Source: Streptomyces noursei (GTDB taxonomy: Bacteria > Actinomycetota > Actinomycetes > Streptomycetales > Streptomycetaceae). Taken from it: a DNA stretch of 64,000 nt. The notes under the pieces were generated by a model. The model was not told the DNA's origin. It saw nothing but the letters and a program-made list of their open reading frames with translations, and made no database searches. The DNA is taken from contig NZ_LWBU01000115.1 in the NCBI RefSeq assembly GCF_001646665.1, positions 1 through 64,000 on the forward strand, given 5' to 3'. A program made the position numbers and the translations under genes. Shown piece after piece: positions 8,493 to 18,222 of the stretch; the stretch's first letter is position 1; every line of letters begins with the position of its first letter.

Positions 8493-11400
8493 TCACCCTG
8501 CCACGGCCCCGGCGTCACCGGCGGTCCGGTCCGCCTCACGGCGGGACGGGCCGCCCGGTGGCCGGCCGGCGCCCGCGGCCCGGGTGATCGCACCCTCGAA
8601 GGCCGCCACCCGGTCGGCGAGCAGGCCGAGGGCGGCCACCGCCCGACCGAGGGCGTCGTCACCGGCGCCGCCCAGTGCCTGGGAGCGGACGTACGCGGAG
8701 GTCACGGCCTCCCACCGCACCCGCTGTTCCTCGGTGAGCGTGCCGCGCAGCGCGGCCAGCTTGAGCAGATTGGCCTCGGCGCCGCTGGTGAGGGTCTGGG
8801 CCTCGGCCGCGTAATGGTCGTCGACGACGGCGGCCAGTTCGCCGTCGTTCATGGCCGGGGAGACCCGTGCGGTGATCTTGTTCATGTTGCGGTACGAGCC
8901 CTGGAGCCGGAACGGCGGCTCCATGCGGCCGCTGTCGTCCTGGCCGGCGGAGGCGATGTGGGCGGCGTTGACCGCGAGGACCGTTTCCCGGGCCTTGAGC
9001 AGGTGGCGCAGCACGGCCAGGACCGGCTCCAGCTCGGCGGGCGCGTAGGGGTGGGCGAGCCGGTCGCGGCGGGCGGTGGCGTCCCCGGCGGCCATGTCCA
9101 GCAGCAGCTCCAGGTCGGCGCGCTCCCGTCCGGCGAGCGGGGCGAGGACCGGGTGGGAGGTCAGCGCGTTCTCGATGAAGCTTAGGGCGAAGGCGTTCTC
9201 CTTGCCCGTCAGGACGTCGCCGAGGTTCCAGACGTCGGCACGGTTGGCGAGCATGTCGGGTACGCGGAAGCGCTGTCCGGACTCGGTGTAGGGGTTGCCG
9301 GCCATGCAGACGGCGAAGCGCTTGCCGCGCAGGTCGCGGCCGTCCAGAGTGCGGGTGGCGTCGCACAGCGGCACGAATTTCTGGAGCAGCTCGGGCGAGG
9401 TGTGCTGGATGTCGTCCAGGTACAGCAGGACGTTGTTGCCCGCCGCCAGCGCGAAGTGGATCTTCTCCAGTTCGCGGCGGGCCTCGGCGTTCGGTGCCGC
9501 CTCCGGGTCGAGGGAGGTCACGTCGTGGCCGAGGGCGGGTCCGTCGACCTTGACCAGCAGCAGCCCGAGGCGGTCGGCGACGTACTCCATGAGGGTCGTC
9601 TTGCCGTACCCCGGCGGCGAGAGGAGCAGCAGCAGTCCGCCGGTGTCGGCGCGTCTGTCGGCACCCGTGGTGCCGATCTGCTTGGCGAGGTTGTCGCCGA
9701 TCAGCGGCAGGTACACCTCGTCGACGAGGCGGCCCCGCACGAACGAGGACATGACGCGCGGCCGGTACTCGTCCAGGCGCAGTCGCCGTCGCTCGGCGGC
9801 CATGAGCGCGTTCCTGCGCTGCTGGTAGGCGCGGAACCCCGGAACCACCCGGTGGGCGAAGTCACCTGTCCTGGCCAGGTATTCGTCGAGGCGGAGGTGG
9901 AGAACGCCCCGGTCGATCCTCGGGTGCGTGCCGAGCAGTCCCTCCACACGGGCGGTCAGCGGGCAGTCCCCGTCGTGGCGGGACAGGTCCGGGCAGACCT
10001 CGGTCGCCACCGCTTCGGCGAGGTCGCCGGCGTCCACGTCCTCGCCGCAGGAGGCCGCGTACGCCAGGAGCCAGCCCTCCACCAGGCGCCGCGCGGCCGT
10101 CGCGTCCCCGTCGTCGAGGAGGGTGCGGACGTCCTCGGCGTACGGCGAGGAGCCCACCGCCCGGTGGAACTTCTCCAGCAGGGTGCGGGCGGACGGGCCG
10201 GTCGTGAAGGAGCCGCCGGCCGCCAGCTCCTCGACGAGGTACTCGGCCGCGCGACCGGTCAGGGCCCCGGCCTCCGCCAGCTCGCCGCACAGCGCTTCCA
10301 GGGCCGGCCCCGTGCCGAAGGTCTCCCTGGCCCGGACGAGCGACACGGCCGCACGCGTCCACGCCTCCCGGGCAGCGGCGGTCGTCCCGTGGGCCCAGAA
10401 GAGTTGGGCGGCGGCCCTGTCGGCGGCCGGGTACCGCAGCAGCCCGGCCCGCTCGTACAGCGGGAGCAGTACGGAAAGGATGGCGGCCGCGTCGTGATCG
10501 TGGACGCCCCGCTCGTAGCCCTCGTCGTAGGCGGCCTCGGCCGCCCGCCTGGTCAGGCAGGGCAGGTCGGCTCCGGCCAACGACCCGGCGCCGTGCTCGG
10601 ACAGCAGCCGCGCGGCGAGGTGTTCGGCGCGGTAGACGCCGGCGTTCTCGGACGGCAGGACCTGCTCCCAGTAGGGGCGGGTGTCGGCGAAGCCTGGGTC
10701 GGTGACCGGACGGCGGTAGTCGGTGCCGGTCAGTGCGAAGGCCAGGCCGCCGTCCGGGTGCGGTACGAGCGTGAGCTCCGGCGGCCTGGTGTTGACGGCG
10801 AAGCGGTGGCTGCCCAGCCGGATGGTGTCGCCGCCGTCCGCGTACAGCTCGGCGCGGTCCCGCAGGGCACGCCCCGCCTCCTGGCGGGCGGCCCCCAACC
10901 GGCCCTCCAGCTCGTCGGCCCGCGCCTGGTCGCCGAGGTCGCGCAGTTCGGCGGCGGTGCGGCGGACCTTGTCCACCATCGGGTCGGAGGCGAAGCAGGT
11001 GTTGATCTCGTCGAGGCTGTCCAGGCCGGCCGCCCGGCGGGCGATCGTCTCCAGGACGCGGGAGGCCGAGGCGGCGAGGCGTTCGGCGCGCCGGGCGCGG
11101 GCGTCCTGGAGTGCCTGCTTGCGGCCTGCGAAGGCGTCATGGACCTCGGCGCGCTTGTCGGCGATCTCCGTGAGGAAGCCGTCGTGGTCGGCGAAGCGTG
11201 ACTCCAGGTCGTCCAGCTGGAGCAGCAGCCGGGCGAGCTGCGCGTCACATGCCTCCGGGGTGTCGGCCGCGGCCAGGGCACCGGTGACGGACTGGGCGAG
11301 GAGGGCGAACTCGGTCGCGAACGCCGCCCGTCCCTCCTGGTCGAGGAGTTCACGGCGCCGGGCGGCGAGCAGAGCGCGTACGCGGTTCAGGCCACTCAGC

Positions 11401-13331
11401 ACCTCGGCGATCCGCTCGAGAATGGCCGTACGGACGGTCGCGTCCCCGATGTCCAGGCCGGCGACCACCTCGGTGAGGGTCCGGAGGCGGTGGACCTGGG
11501 CGTCCAACCGCTCGGTGACCGTGGCCGCTTCGGCGGCCGTGGTGATCGCCCCGGCGTCGGCGGTGAGCCGTTCCACCTCCGCGTGCCGGCCGGTGAAGGC
11601 GTCGTCGCGCCGGAGGAAGGCGACCGCCCGCCGAGCGGTCGCGCCGATGTGCGTACCGGCCTCCTCGGCGAGCGCGTCGACGGCCGCGGTGTCCGCGTAC
11701 CGCATCTCCTTGAGCGTCGCCAGGCGGCCCTGCGCACGGCGCAGTTCGGTGATGCGCTCGATCCACTCCTCGGCCGTGGCCGGTGCCTCACCGCGGACCC
11801 GCCGCACCAGCCGCCGGAGGTCCTCCCCGGCGCGGGTGAGGGCCTCGGCGGCCTGTGCGCGGAGCACGGTCACGGTCTCGAACTCGCGCAGTACCTGCTC
11901 CGCTGTCGCCCGGACCTCCTCCAGCGGTGCGCGCAGGTCGCCCGTCTCCGCGTCGCCCAGCCAGGGAAAGCGGTCGGCCGTCCGGGTGCAGGCGGCGACG
12001 AGCGCGGCGTACATCTCGCCGGTGGCGGTGGTCTCGGCGACCTGCCGGGCGATGGCCAGGCAGTCGGCGATGCCGTGTACCAGGTCGGCGTTGCCGATGC
12101 GGGCGAGCGGCCCGTCGCCCTCGGGGACGGCCCCGGACACGTACGGCGTCCGCCACAGCCGCACCGGGTGGACGCGTGCGGGCTCACCGGACTCGGCGCG
12201 CGGTGCGGCGAGCGTGCCGTCGTCGAGGAGCGCGTGACCACGGCACGCGATCGGGGTGGCGATCTCCTTGCGGATGAGGTTGTACGGCAGCAGGAGGGTG
12301 CGCCCCTCGGCGCCGGCGTGGAACACGTACAGCACGTCCTCGCCGTTGGGCGAGCGGACGGCCCGTTCGAACTCCAGGCCGGAGGTGTCGGTGTCGAAGG
12401 TCTTCACCGTGCCGGTGGCCAGGCAGTAGCCGCCGGGGAAGACGATGCCCTGGTCGTCGGGGAGGCGGCGGCACGACTGGCCGATGCCGTCCAGCCGGAC
12501 CACGGACCTGGTGAGCGTGTGGAAGACCAGGTGGCGCCAGGTCTCCTCCTTGTAGGGGCGGACGCGCAGCAGGATCAGGACGCCGACGACCGCGTACGCC
12601 ACCTCCGCGTCCGCCAGTGACTGCAGGGGCTCCTCGACCGGCTCGCTGTGGACGCCCTCGCCGGTCTCGGTGTCGTTCTCGGTCTTCACGGTGAGCGTGC
12701 CGCCGACCGTCGAGACGCAGACCGTGCCGCCGGCGACGGCGATGTGCGGGTGCCGCCCGAGGACGTGGTCGTCCCGGGTGGTCTCGGTCCACGTGAAGTC
12801 GTACGGGTCGGGGAGGACGTGGTCGCGCTCGCCGCGGGCGTCGAGGAACCGCACCTCGCCGGAGGGGGCGAGGGACCAACGCAGGACACGGATGTCCTCG
12901 GCCTGGGCCCCGGTGCGGAACACGGCGAGCAGCTTGCCGTCCACCTGCCGCAGCCGCAGCAGTCGCGCGCCCCGGTAGTAGCGGTGGAGCGCGTCGAACT
13001 CGGTGACGAAGGCGGGGTCGTCGAGCAGGCCGGGCACCGCGTCGTCCGGGAGCCGGTTCAGGTCGCGGTCGTGGAGGGCGAAGACGTCCTCCGGCGACGC
13101 CGCCTCGTACCCGGCGAGCAGCACGTCGCCGACCGCGACGACGTCCCGCGCCACGAGGTCCCGTTCCGTGCGGAGGTGGCCGGTGGCGGTGAGGGCGAGT
13201 CCGGTGGCGCCGAACGCGGCGACGCGGGCGTTGTTCAGGGCCTCGGCGCGGCGGGCCAGTTCGCCGGCCCGCGCGTCGAGGCGGTCGCGCAGTACCTCGT
13301 ACGTACCGGCGTCCATCCCCGTCGTGTCCAT
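8493..13331 (-). CDS. Giant DUF3686 / AAA+ 'DNA repair ATPase'
   Basis: 1612 residues. The N-terminal 450 residues are beta-rich (DUF3686-like), followed by a long helical, coiled-coil-prone region at about 450-900 rich in Arg, Glu and Ala. A C-terminal AAA+ module has Walker A SPPGYGKTTLMEY near residue 1240, Walker B NVLLYLDDIQ near 1305 and a sensor-like MAGNPYTESG. The architecture fits the family annotated as 'DNA repair ATPase', whose role is not established; the AAA+ core resembles MoxR/dynein-type remodelling ATPases. The ATG at 13331 follows GGGAGCGGGAG; an ATG 15 bp downstream is an alternative. It lies 91 bp downstream of the flotillin gene on the same strand with a strong hairpin between. 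The link to flotillin suggests a membrane-linked remodelling machine. Confidence 0.85.
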   Translation of the reverse strand: MDTTGMDAGTYEVLRDRLDARAGELARRAEALNNARVAAFGATGLALTATGHLRTERDLVARDVVAVGDVLLAGYEAASPEDVFALHDRDLNRLPDDAVPGLLDDPAFVTEFDALHRYYRGARLLRLRQVDGKLLAVFRTGAQAEDIRVLRWSLAPSGEVRFLDARGERDHVLPDPYDFTWTETTRDDHVLGRHPHIAVAGGTVCVSTVGGTLTVKTENDTETGEGVHSEPVEEPLQSLADAEVAYAVVGVLILLRVRPYKEETWRHLVFHTLTRSVVRLDGIGQSCRRLPDDQGIVFPGGYCLATGTVKTFDTDTSGLEFERAVRSPNGEDVLYVFHAGAEGRTLLLPYNLIRKEIATPIACRGHALLDDGTLAAPRAESGEPARVHPVRLWRTPYVSGAVPEGDGPLARIGNADLVHGIADCLAIARQVAETTATGEMYAALVAACTRTADRFPWLGDAETGDLRAPLEEVRATAEQVLREFETVTVLRAQAAEALTRAGEDLRRLVRRVRGEAPATAEEWIERITELRRAQGRLATLKEMRYADTAAVDALAEEAGTHIGATARRAVAFLRRDDAFTGRHAEVERLTADAGAITTAAEAATVTERLDAQVHRLRTLTEVVAGLDIGDATVRTAILERIAEVLSGLNRVRALLAARRRELLDQEGRAAFATEFALLAQSVTGALAAADTPEACDAQLARLLLQLDDLESRFADHDGFLTEIADKRAEVHDAFAGRKQALQDARARRAERLAASASRVLETIARRAAGLDSLDEINTCFASDPMVDKVRRTAAELRDLGDQARADELEGRLGAARQEAGRALRDRAELYADGGDTIRLGSHRFAVNTRPPELTLVPHPDGGLAFALTGTDYRRPVTDPGFADTRPYWEQVLPSENAGVYRAEHLAARLLSEHGAGSLAGADLPCLTRRAAEAAYDEGYERGVHDHDAAAILSVLLPLYERAGLLRYPAADRAAAQLFWAHGTTAAAREAWTRAAVSLVRARETFGTGPALEALCGELAEAGALTGRAAEYLVEELAAGGSFTTGPSARTLLEKFHRAVGSSPYAEDVRTLLDDGDATAARRLVEGWLLAYAASCGEDVDAGDLAEAVATEVCPDLSRHDGDCPLTARVEGLLGTHPRIDRGVLHLRLDEYLARTGDFAHRVVPGFRAYQQRRNALMAAERRRLRLDEYRPRVMSSFVRGRLVDEVYLPLIGDNLAKQIGTTGADRRADTGGLLLLLSPPGYGKTTLMEYVADRLGLLLVKVDGPALGHDVTSLDPEAAPNAEARRELEKIHFALAAGNNVLLYLDDIQHTSPELLQKFVPLCDATRTLDGRDLRGKRFAVCMAGNPYTESGQRFRVPDMLANRADVWNLGDVLTGKENAFALSFIENALTSHPVLAPLAGRERADLELLLDMAAGDATARRDRLAHPYAPAELEPVLAVLRHLLKARETVLAVNAAHIASAGQDDSGRMEPPFRLQGSYRNMNKITARVSPAMNDGELAAVVDDHYAAEAQTLTSGAEANLLKLAALRGTLTEEQRVRWEAVTSAYVRSQALGGAGDDALGRAVAALGLLADRVAAFEGAITRAAGAGRPPGGPSRREADRTAGDAGAVAG

Positions 13332-13366
13332 GCTCTCCCGCTCCCTCGTGTGCGTGGTGGAAAGGG

Positions 13367-13401
13367 TCCGGAGCTGCCGCCCCCCGCGCGGCAGCTCCGG
13401 A
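13367..13401. terminator. Perfect 14-bp hairpin between flotillin and DUF3686 genes
   Basis: Arms TCCGGAGCTGCCGC and GCGGCAGCTCCGGA flank a 7-base loop. It lies inside the 91-bp spacer between two same-strand genes. With no T-run it is either an actinobacterial terminator or attenuator, or an mRNA-processing/stability hairpin setting the ratio of the two products. Confidence 0.65.
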
Positions 13402-13422
13402 GGTCTTCGGGACCTTGACCGG

Positions 13423-15471
13423 TCAGCTCTTGGTGGCGGCGCCGTTCAGGCCCGCGAGCTCGGCCACCGGCATGTCGGCCAGGCCCAGCTGCCGCGCCTT
13501 GCCGATCAGCTCGTCCAGCCGGCCCGACCCGGCCGGCATCAGCTTCATCAGCAGGGCGGACACGGTCAGGTTCTGTACGTCGGCGGTGGACACCGACCCG
13601 AGCACCTTCGTGACGTCCTCGGTGAAGGAGGCGGAGCCGTCCAGCCACGGCCCGGCCAGCGCCCGGGCGGTCTGCGAGCCGTCCATGAACCCGTCGACGC
13701 TCTTACCGAGGGAGATGGCCCCGACGATCCGGTCGAAGAAGGCCGACTCGCCCCCGACGATGTTGATGTCGGCGTTCTCCAGCCCGGTGGCGAGCACCGC
13801 GGCCTGCGCCTCGGCGACCTGGCGCTGGACGTCCAGCCCGGCCAGGCGGATGTCCTTCTCCGCCTCCAGCCGCAGCCGGTACTCCTCGTGCGTGCGGGAC
13901 GCCTCGTCCAGGGCGGCCATCGCGGCGGCCTTCTCCGTGAGGCCCGCCGCCTCGGCCTTGAGCTTCTCTCCGACGGCGGTGGCCTCGGCCAGTGCCATCT
14001 CACGGGTACCGGCCGCCTCGGCACGCAGCCGGGCCTCGGTCGCTCCGGCCTCCGCGCGGCCGGCCTTCTCGATGGCGTCGGCCTCCTTCTCCCGCACCTG
14101 GACGGCGGCCAGGCCCTCGGCGGCGGCCTCGGCCTGGATGCCCTCGGCGAGGCGGACCTTCGCCCGGGCGTCCATGTCGGCGGCCTTGTGACGGGCCTCG
14201 GCCAGCGTCAGCTCCTCGGCCGCCCGGTGGACGGCGGCCTGCTCGGCGGCTTCGGCGGCCTTGATGTCCTTGACCAGCTGCTCCTGCGCCTCGGCTTCGG
14301 CGGCGATGACGACGGCCTGCCGCTTGCGCTCGGCCTCCTCGACCGCGCGGAGCTTCTTGATGGACTCCTCCTGCTCGGCCACCGTGCGGTCCACCGCGAC
14401 CCGCTCACGGATCACCTCGGCGATCTCGCGGCGCTCTGCCTCGAGCTCCTTCTCGGCGGAGATCCGGGTCAGTCCGGTCTCCCGCTCCCTCGCGATCACT
14501 TCGAGCAGGCGGTCCTTCTCGATGCGCTCGTTCTCGACGGCGATGACCCGCTCACGGTTCTTCTGCGCGACGGCCACCTCACGGGCCTGGTTCTCGCGCT
14601 GGATGCCCAGCTGCTCCTCGGTCCTGAGGAACGCGCCCTGTGCGCGCAGCCGCTCCTCCTCGACCACCCGGGCGGTCTCGGCCTCCTCACGGGCCCGTAC
14701 GGTGTCGATCTCCCGCTTCTGCTTGATCTCGGCGTCGGCCTGCCGGCGCTCCAGCTCCAGAATGGCTTCGCGGGCGTCGACGTTCTGCCGGGTGATCTCC
14801 TTCTCCTCCGTGCGCCGGAACTCGTTGGTACGCACGTGCTCGACGGCCGTCAGCTCGGTGATCTTCCGGATCCCCTGGGCGTCGAGGATGTTGGAGGCGT
14901 CCAGCTGGGCGAGCGGCGTCTGCTCCAGATGGTCGATCGCCGCGTCCTCCAGGCTGTAGCCGTTCAGATCGGTGCCGATGACCTGGATGATCCGGTCCCG
15001 GAACTCGTCGCGCTTGGTGTAGAGATCGGTGAAGTCCAGCTGCTTGCCGACCGTCTTCAGCGCCTCGGAGAACTTGGCGTTGAACAGTTCCTGCAGCGTG
15101 GCCTGGTCGCTGGCGCGGGCCGTGCCGATCGCCTGGGCGACCTTGATGACGTCCTCGACGGTCTTGTTGACGCGGACGAAGAACGAGATGCGGATGTCGG
15201 CGCGGATGTTGTCGCGGCAGATGAGACCGTCCCGGCCGGTGCGAGAGATGTCGATGGTCTTCACCGAGATGTCCATGACCTCGGCTTTGTGCAGAACCGG
15301 CAGGACGACCTGTCCGGTGAACGTGACGTCGACCTTCCGCATCTTCGACACGATCAGCGCTTTGCCCTGCTCCACTTTGCGGAACAGCCGGCTGATCACG
15401 AACAGCATGGCGACGGCGATGAGCAGGACGACGGCGACGAGCACGCCGATGCCCCAGGAGATGGCATCCAT
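13423..15471 (-). CDS. Flotillin / SPFH-domain protein (YqiK-like)
   Basis: 682 residues. A single N-terminal transmembrane segment (about residues 5-28, WGIGVLVAVVLLIAVAMLFV) is followed by an SPFH domain at about 40-200. A very long charged coiled coil rich in Glu, Arg, Lys and Ala (about 200-530) and a flotillin C-terminal region (GLENADINIVGG) follow. Flotillins oligomerise at the membrane and organise fluid microdomains. The ATG at 15471 follows GGGGGA. The upstream gene encodes a YqiJ-like protein 50 bp away, matching the yqiJ-yqiK pairing of enterobacteria, so the two probably work as one membrane complex. Confidence 0.92.
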   Translation of the reverse strand: MDAISWGIGVLVAVVLLIAVAMLFVISRLFRKVEQGKALIVSKMRKVDVTFTGQVVLPVLHKAEVMDISVKTIDISRTGRDGLICRDNIRADIRISFFVRVNKTVEDVIKVAQAIGTARASDQATLQELFNAKFSEALKTVGKQLDFTDLYTKRDEFRDRIIQVIGTDLNGYSLEDAAIDHLEQTPLAQLDASNILDAQGIRKITELTAVEHVRTNEFRRTEEKEITRQNVDAREAILELERRQADAEIKQKREIDTVRAREEAETARVVEEERLRAQGAFLRTEEQLGIQRENQAREVAVAQKNRERVIAVENERIEKDRLLEVIARERETGLTRISAEKELEAERREIAEVIRERVAVDRTVAEQEESIKKLRAVEEAERKRQAVVIAAEAEAQEQLVKDIKAAEAAEQAAVHRAAEELTLAEARHKAADMDARAKVRLAEGIQAEAAAEGLAAVQVREKEADAIEKAGRAEAGATEARLRAEAAGTREMALAEATAVGEKLKAEAAGLTEKAAAMAALDEASRTHEEYRLRLEAEKDIRLAGLDVQRQVAEAQAAVLATGLENADINIVGGESAFFDRIVGAISLGKSVDGFMDGSQTARALAGPWLDGSASFTEDVTKVLGSVSTADVQNLTVSALLMKLMPAGSGRLDELIGKARQLGLADMPVAELAGLNGAATKS

Positions 15472-15521
15472 GAGGAATCCCCCGATAGAAGGGTGGGAGT
15501 TGAAGCGGGAGGGGCGGCGGG

Positions 15522-16127
15522 TCAGCCGCGGGGGTCCAGCGCCTTGTCGAAGGGCGTGACCCAGAAGAACGCGCCGGCGTCGTCGTACGCGTACAGCAGT
15601 CCCGTGCTGCCGAGTGCCAGCGGACCGCCGTCGTTCTGGCGGACCTGGACGACGGCGGTGGAGCCGTCCCGCGCGGCGACCTCGGCCTGGCCGAAGTCCG
15701 CGTCCACCCGCCCGGTGCGGATGGTGCAGGTCGACCCGACGAAGTCGTGCAGGGACGGCCCGGGTTCGTCGGGGAAGAGCTTGGCCAGGGGGCGCACGAG
15801 CGCCCGGGTCAGACGCCACGAGCCGAGGAGCGAGGCGCACAGCAGAGCGGCGCCGAGCAGATGGACCAGGGCGGACGGCCACCCCGCACGGGCGAGGAGC
15901 ACGGACCCGGTCAGGCAGCCGAACCAGGACAGGGCGATCAGCAGTGACGCCGACACCGAGACGGGCACGCCGCCCAGGCCCAGCGCGCCGGCGTCGACGT
16001 CCGCGTCGAAGCTGTCCGTGCCGGCCGCGCCCACCGGTACCAGCAGCCAGAAACCGGCGACCACCACGAGAGCCGCGGTGAACAGCACCGTGGGGAACGT
16101 GGTGGCGGCCTGCCAGAACTCGTCCAT
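15522..16127 (-). CDS. YqiJ/NfeD-like membrane protein with OB-fold domain
   Basis: 201 residues. Transmembrane segments are visible at about 12-33 (TVLFTAALVVVAGFWLLVPV), 58-78 (SLLIALSWFGCLTGSVLLA) and 84-105. A soluble C-terminal domain at about 125-195 (GSTCTIRTGRVDADFGQAEV, then ending in TPFDKALD) has the beta-barrel pattern of the OB-fold of YqiJ/NfeD proteins, the regular partners of flotillins. The ATG at 16127 follows AAGGGGGA. It is the first gene of the minus-strand set with flotillin and the DUF3686 ATPase. Confidence 0.8.
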   Translation of the reverse strand: MDEFWQAATTFPTVLFTAALVVVAGFWLLVPVGAAGTDSFDADVDAGALGLGGVPVSVSASLLIALSWFGCLTGSVLLARAGWPSALVHLLGAALLCASLLGSWRLTRALVRPLAKLFPDEPGPSLHDFVGSTCTIRTGRVDADFGQAEVAARDGSTAVVQVRQNDGGPLALGSTGLLYAYDDAGAFFWVTPFDKALDPRG

Positions 16128-16375
16128 GATGCGTCCCCCTTGCGTCGCCGGCGCGGCACGATGATTTCCGGGTTACGGCATCGGTCTGGTGCACCGGCCC
16201 CGGTCCGGTCATGCTGACAGGGCGGCACGCCGGTGCGCATTGCCGTCGTCCGGCAAGATTTACGCACCCTTGATGCCGGTGGCGGTCCCCCGGCCGAGCC
16301 GTGTCACCCTTGACGCCCACGCGCCGGGAAGCCGTGCGGGACCGTGCGGGACGCGTCAGGAATCAGGGAGGGGCC

Positions 16376-17437
16376 ATGGCCGAGCAGGGCGGAGTCGAGC
16401 GGTATCTGGAGGGGTACGCCCGGATACTGGTCGGGGTCTGCGCCACCGGCCGGCGGCTGAACCGGGACGAGCTCGAAGCGCTGCGCGGGCAGGGCGAGCG
16501 GGCCGCCGAGGCCGGCATCGGGCTCCGCCTCCTGGTGCGCGCCCACCTCGCCGCCGCCCAGGACGTACGGGCGGACCTGCGTGGCACCGCCGCCGACCAC
16601 CTGCTGTCCGCGGTGGAGCAGGCGGTGGACGCCTTCGCCGAGGGTCACGAGCGGGCGCAGCGCCTCGCGATCCGGCAGCAGGAGGCGGCCCGGCGCGAGT
16701 TCATCGACGACCTGCTCCACGGGCGCAGTGACGTCGGCCGCCTCGCCGAGCGGGCCGAGCGCTTCGGGCTGCTGCTGTCGCACGCCCACGCGGTCGCGGT
16801 GGCGCAGGGAGCGGAGCCGTACGACGACGGCTACTCCGTCACCCGCAGCGTGGAGTCGTCCCTCGCTGCTCGGTTCGGGGACCGCCGCATCCTGCTGACC
16901 ACGAAGAACGGCCGGCTCATCTGCATCGCGCCGGGCGATCAGGCCGACGTCCTGAGCTTCTTCGCCAAGCAGGCGCACGCCGCGACCGACGGGGGCCGGG
17001 TGGCCATCGGCCGGGCCCATCCCGGAGTCGGTGGGGTCGTCCACTCCTACGAGGAGGCGCTCAACGCCCTGGACCTGGCGGAGCGCATGAACCTGGAGGA
17101 CCCGGTGCTGCGCGCCGCCGACCTCCTCGTGTACCCGGTGCTCACCCGCGACCGGCAGGCCATGGCCGACCTGGTGCGCACGGTGCTCGGCCCGCTGAGG
17201 CAGGCCCGCGGCGGCGCCCAGCCGCTGATCGACACCCTCACCGCGTACTTCGACACCGGCTGCGTGGCGGCCGAGGCGGCCCGGCAGCTGTCGCTGAGCG
17301 TGCGGGCGATGACGTACCGGCTGGAGCGGATCCACCGTCTGACGGGCGCCGACCCGGGCAACCCGGTCGACCGCTACACGCTCCAGACCGCGGTCGTCGG
17401 CGCCCGGCTCCTGGACTGGCCGGCGCAGGATCTCTGA
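16376..17437 (+). CDS. PucR-family transcriptional regulator
   Basis: 353 residues. The N-terminal helical region is followed by a CdaR GGDEF-like domain (about 160-280) and a C-terminal PucR helix-turn-helix (AAEAARQLSLSVRAMTYRLERI, about residues 302-323). The family regulates purine, polyketide and stress genes in actinobacteria, usually on a small-molecule cue. The ATG at 16376 follows CAGGGAGGGGCC; the frame opens further upstream but without a ribosome site. It is divergent from the YqiJ/flotillin operon, separated by 248 bp, so it may control that operon or itself. Confidence 0.85.
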   Translation: MAEQGGVERYLEGYARILVGVCATGRRLNRDELEALRGQGERAAEAGIGLRLLVRAHLAAAQDVRADLRGTAADHLLSAVEQAVDAFAEGHERAQRLAIRQQEAARREFIDDLLHGRSDVGRLAERAERFGLLLSHAHAVAVAQGAEPYDDGYSVTRSVESSLAARFGDRRILLTTKNGRLICIAPGDQADVLSFFAKQAHAATDGGRVAIGRAHPGVGGVVHSYEEALNALDLAERMNLEDPVLRAADLLVYPVLTRDRQAMADLVRTVLGPLRQARGGAQPLIDTLTAYFDTGCVAAEAARQLSLSVRAMTYRLERIHRLTGADPGNPVDRYTLQTAVVGARLLDWPAQDL

Positions 17438-18222
17438 GCGGGCCCCGCGGTCGGCGGCACAGCTCGACGTCGGGTGCGGAACGGTGCGAGGACCGCTCGC
17501 CGATCACGGAAAGTCATGACCGCGAACAGGACAAAAAGGCTGTCCGCATCCATCGATTTCCGGCCGCGTCGACAGGCGGCATGACACCGTCCGCCGACGT
17601 CCACAGGGACGCCGCACGCAGGGGCTGTCGCCGTCCCGCACGCCACGACCTAGGCGCGTGCCGTTTCGACGCCTCATGGTGACCGTCACGGGTATCCCGC
17701 CGCACTGCCTCTCCCCGGCAGCGAAAAGGCCGATATGTTGCCGACCCCCGGCAAGGAAGCCTCTCCGACCGGCTCCCGGAGGGGTGAACGCACCCCACCC
17801 TTGCCGTCCGGCCGCGGCAAGCGCCCGGGAGTCGACCCGCACCCGGCGACCGGACGGCCGCACGTCGCGACCTCACCCGAGCACCCGATCGACCCGCGTC
17901 CGATGACCGGATCAGGCCATCCACATAACGGTCCGGTTTCGCTCGCTGGCACTTTCGAAAATTACTGACGGTTATGTGATCTGCGCCACTAAAGAGTGCG
18001 TAAAGGCCGTGGTAGAACTACGCAACTCCGCATACGGCACCACCCCTCGCCACACCGCGGAGCGGCCGGCACGCACCGGCAGCACGACCAGGGTGATCAC
18101 GTACCGAGTCCGCGGTGCGCGAGCCCAGGGTCGCCGATCGGACAACGGCGTTCGCTCAAAGACCGCACATCTTCCCGGCGCATCCTCCCTTGCGCCGGTA
18201 CTGCGCCATCGAGGTAACCACC
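17438..18222. other. 785-bp non-coding region upstream of alanine symporter
   Basis: No convincing gene. The right part from 17935 onward is richer in A+T and probably holds the symporter promoter. Around 17739-17820 there are two TTGCCG...CGGCAA hairpins, and a third pairing (GGCAAGG 17750-17756 with CCTTGCC 17799-17805) that would exclude them; between these arms sits an 8-bp stem (17760-17767 with 17777-17784). It could be a structured leader or a terminator cluster. Confidence 0.5.

Noticed and set aside
9402..11201. 599-residue plus-strand open frame inside the DUF3686 gene
   Set aside because: Same cause: antisense to a long real gene, biased to Gly, Arg and Val, no ribosome site or domain.
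17438..18222. Glycine or c-di-AMP riboswitch before the alanine symporter
   Set aside because: None of the conserved cores that I know is readable; only generic stems were seen, reported as a low-interest finding.
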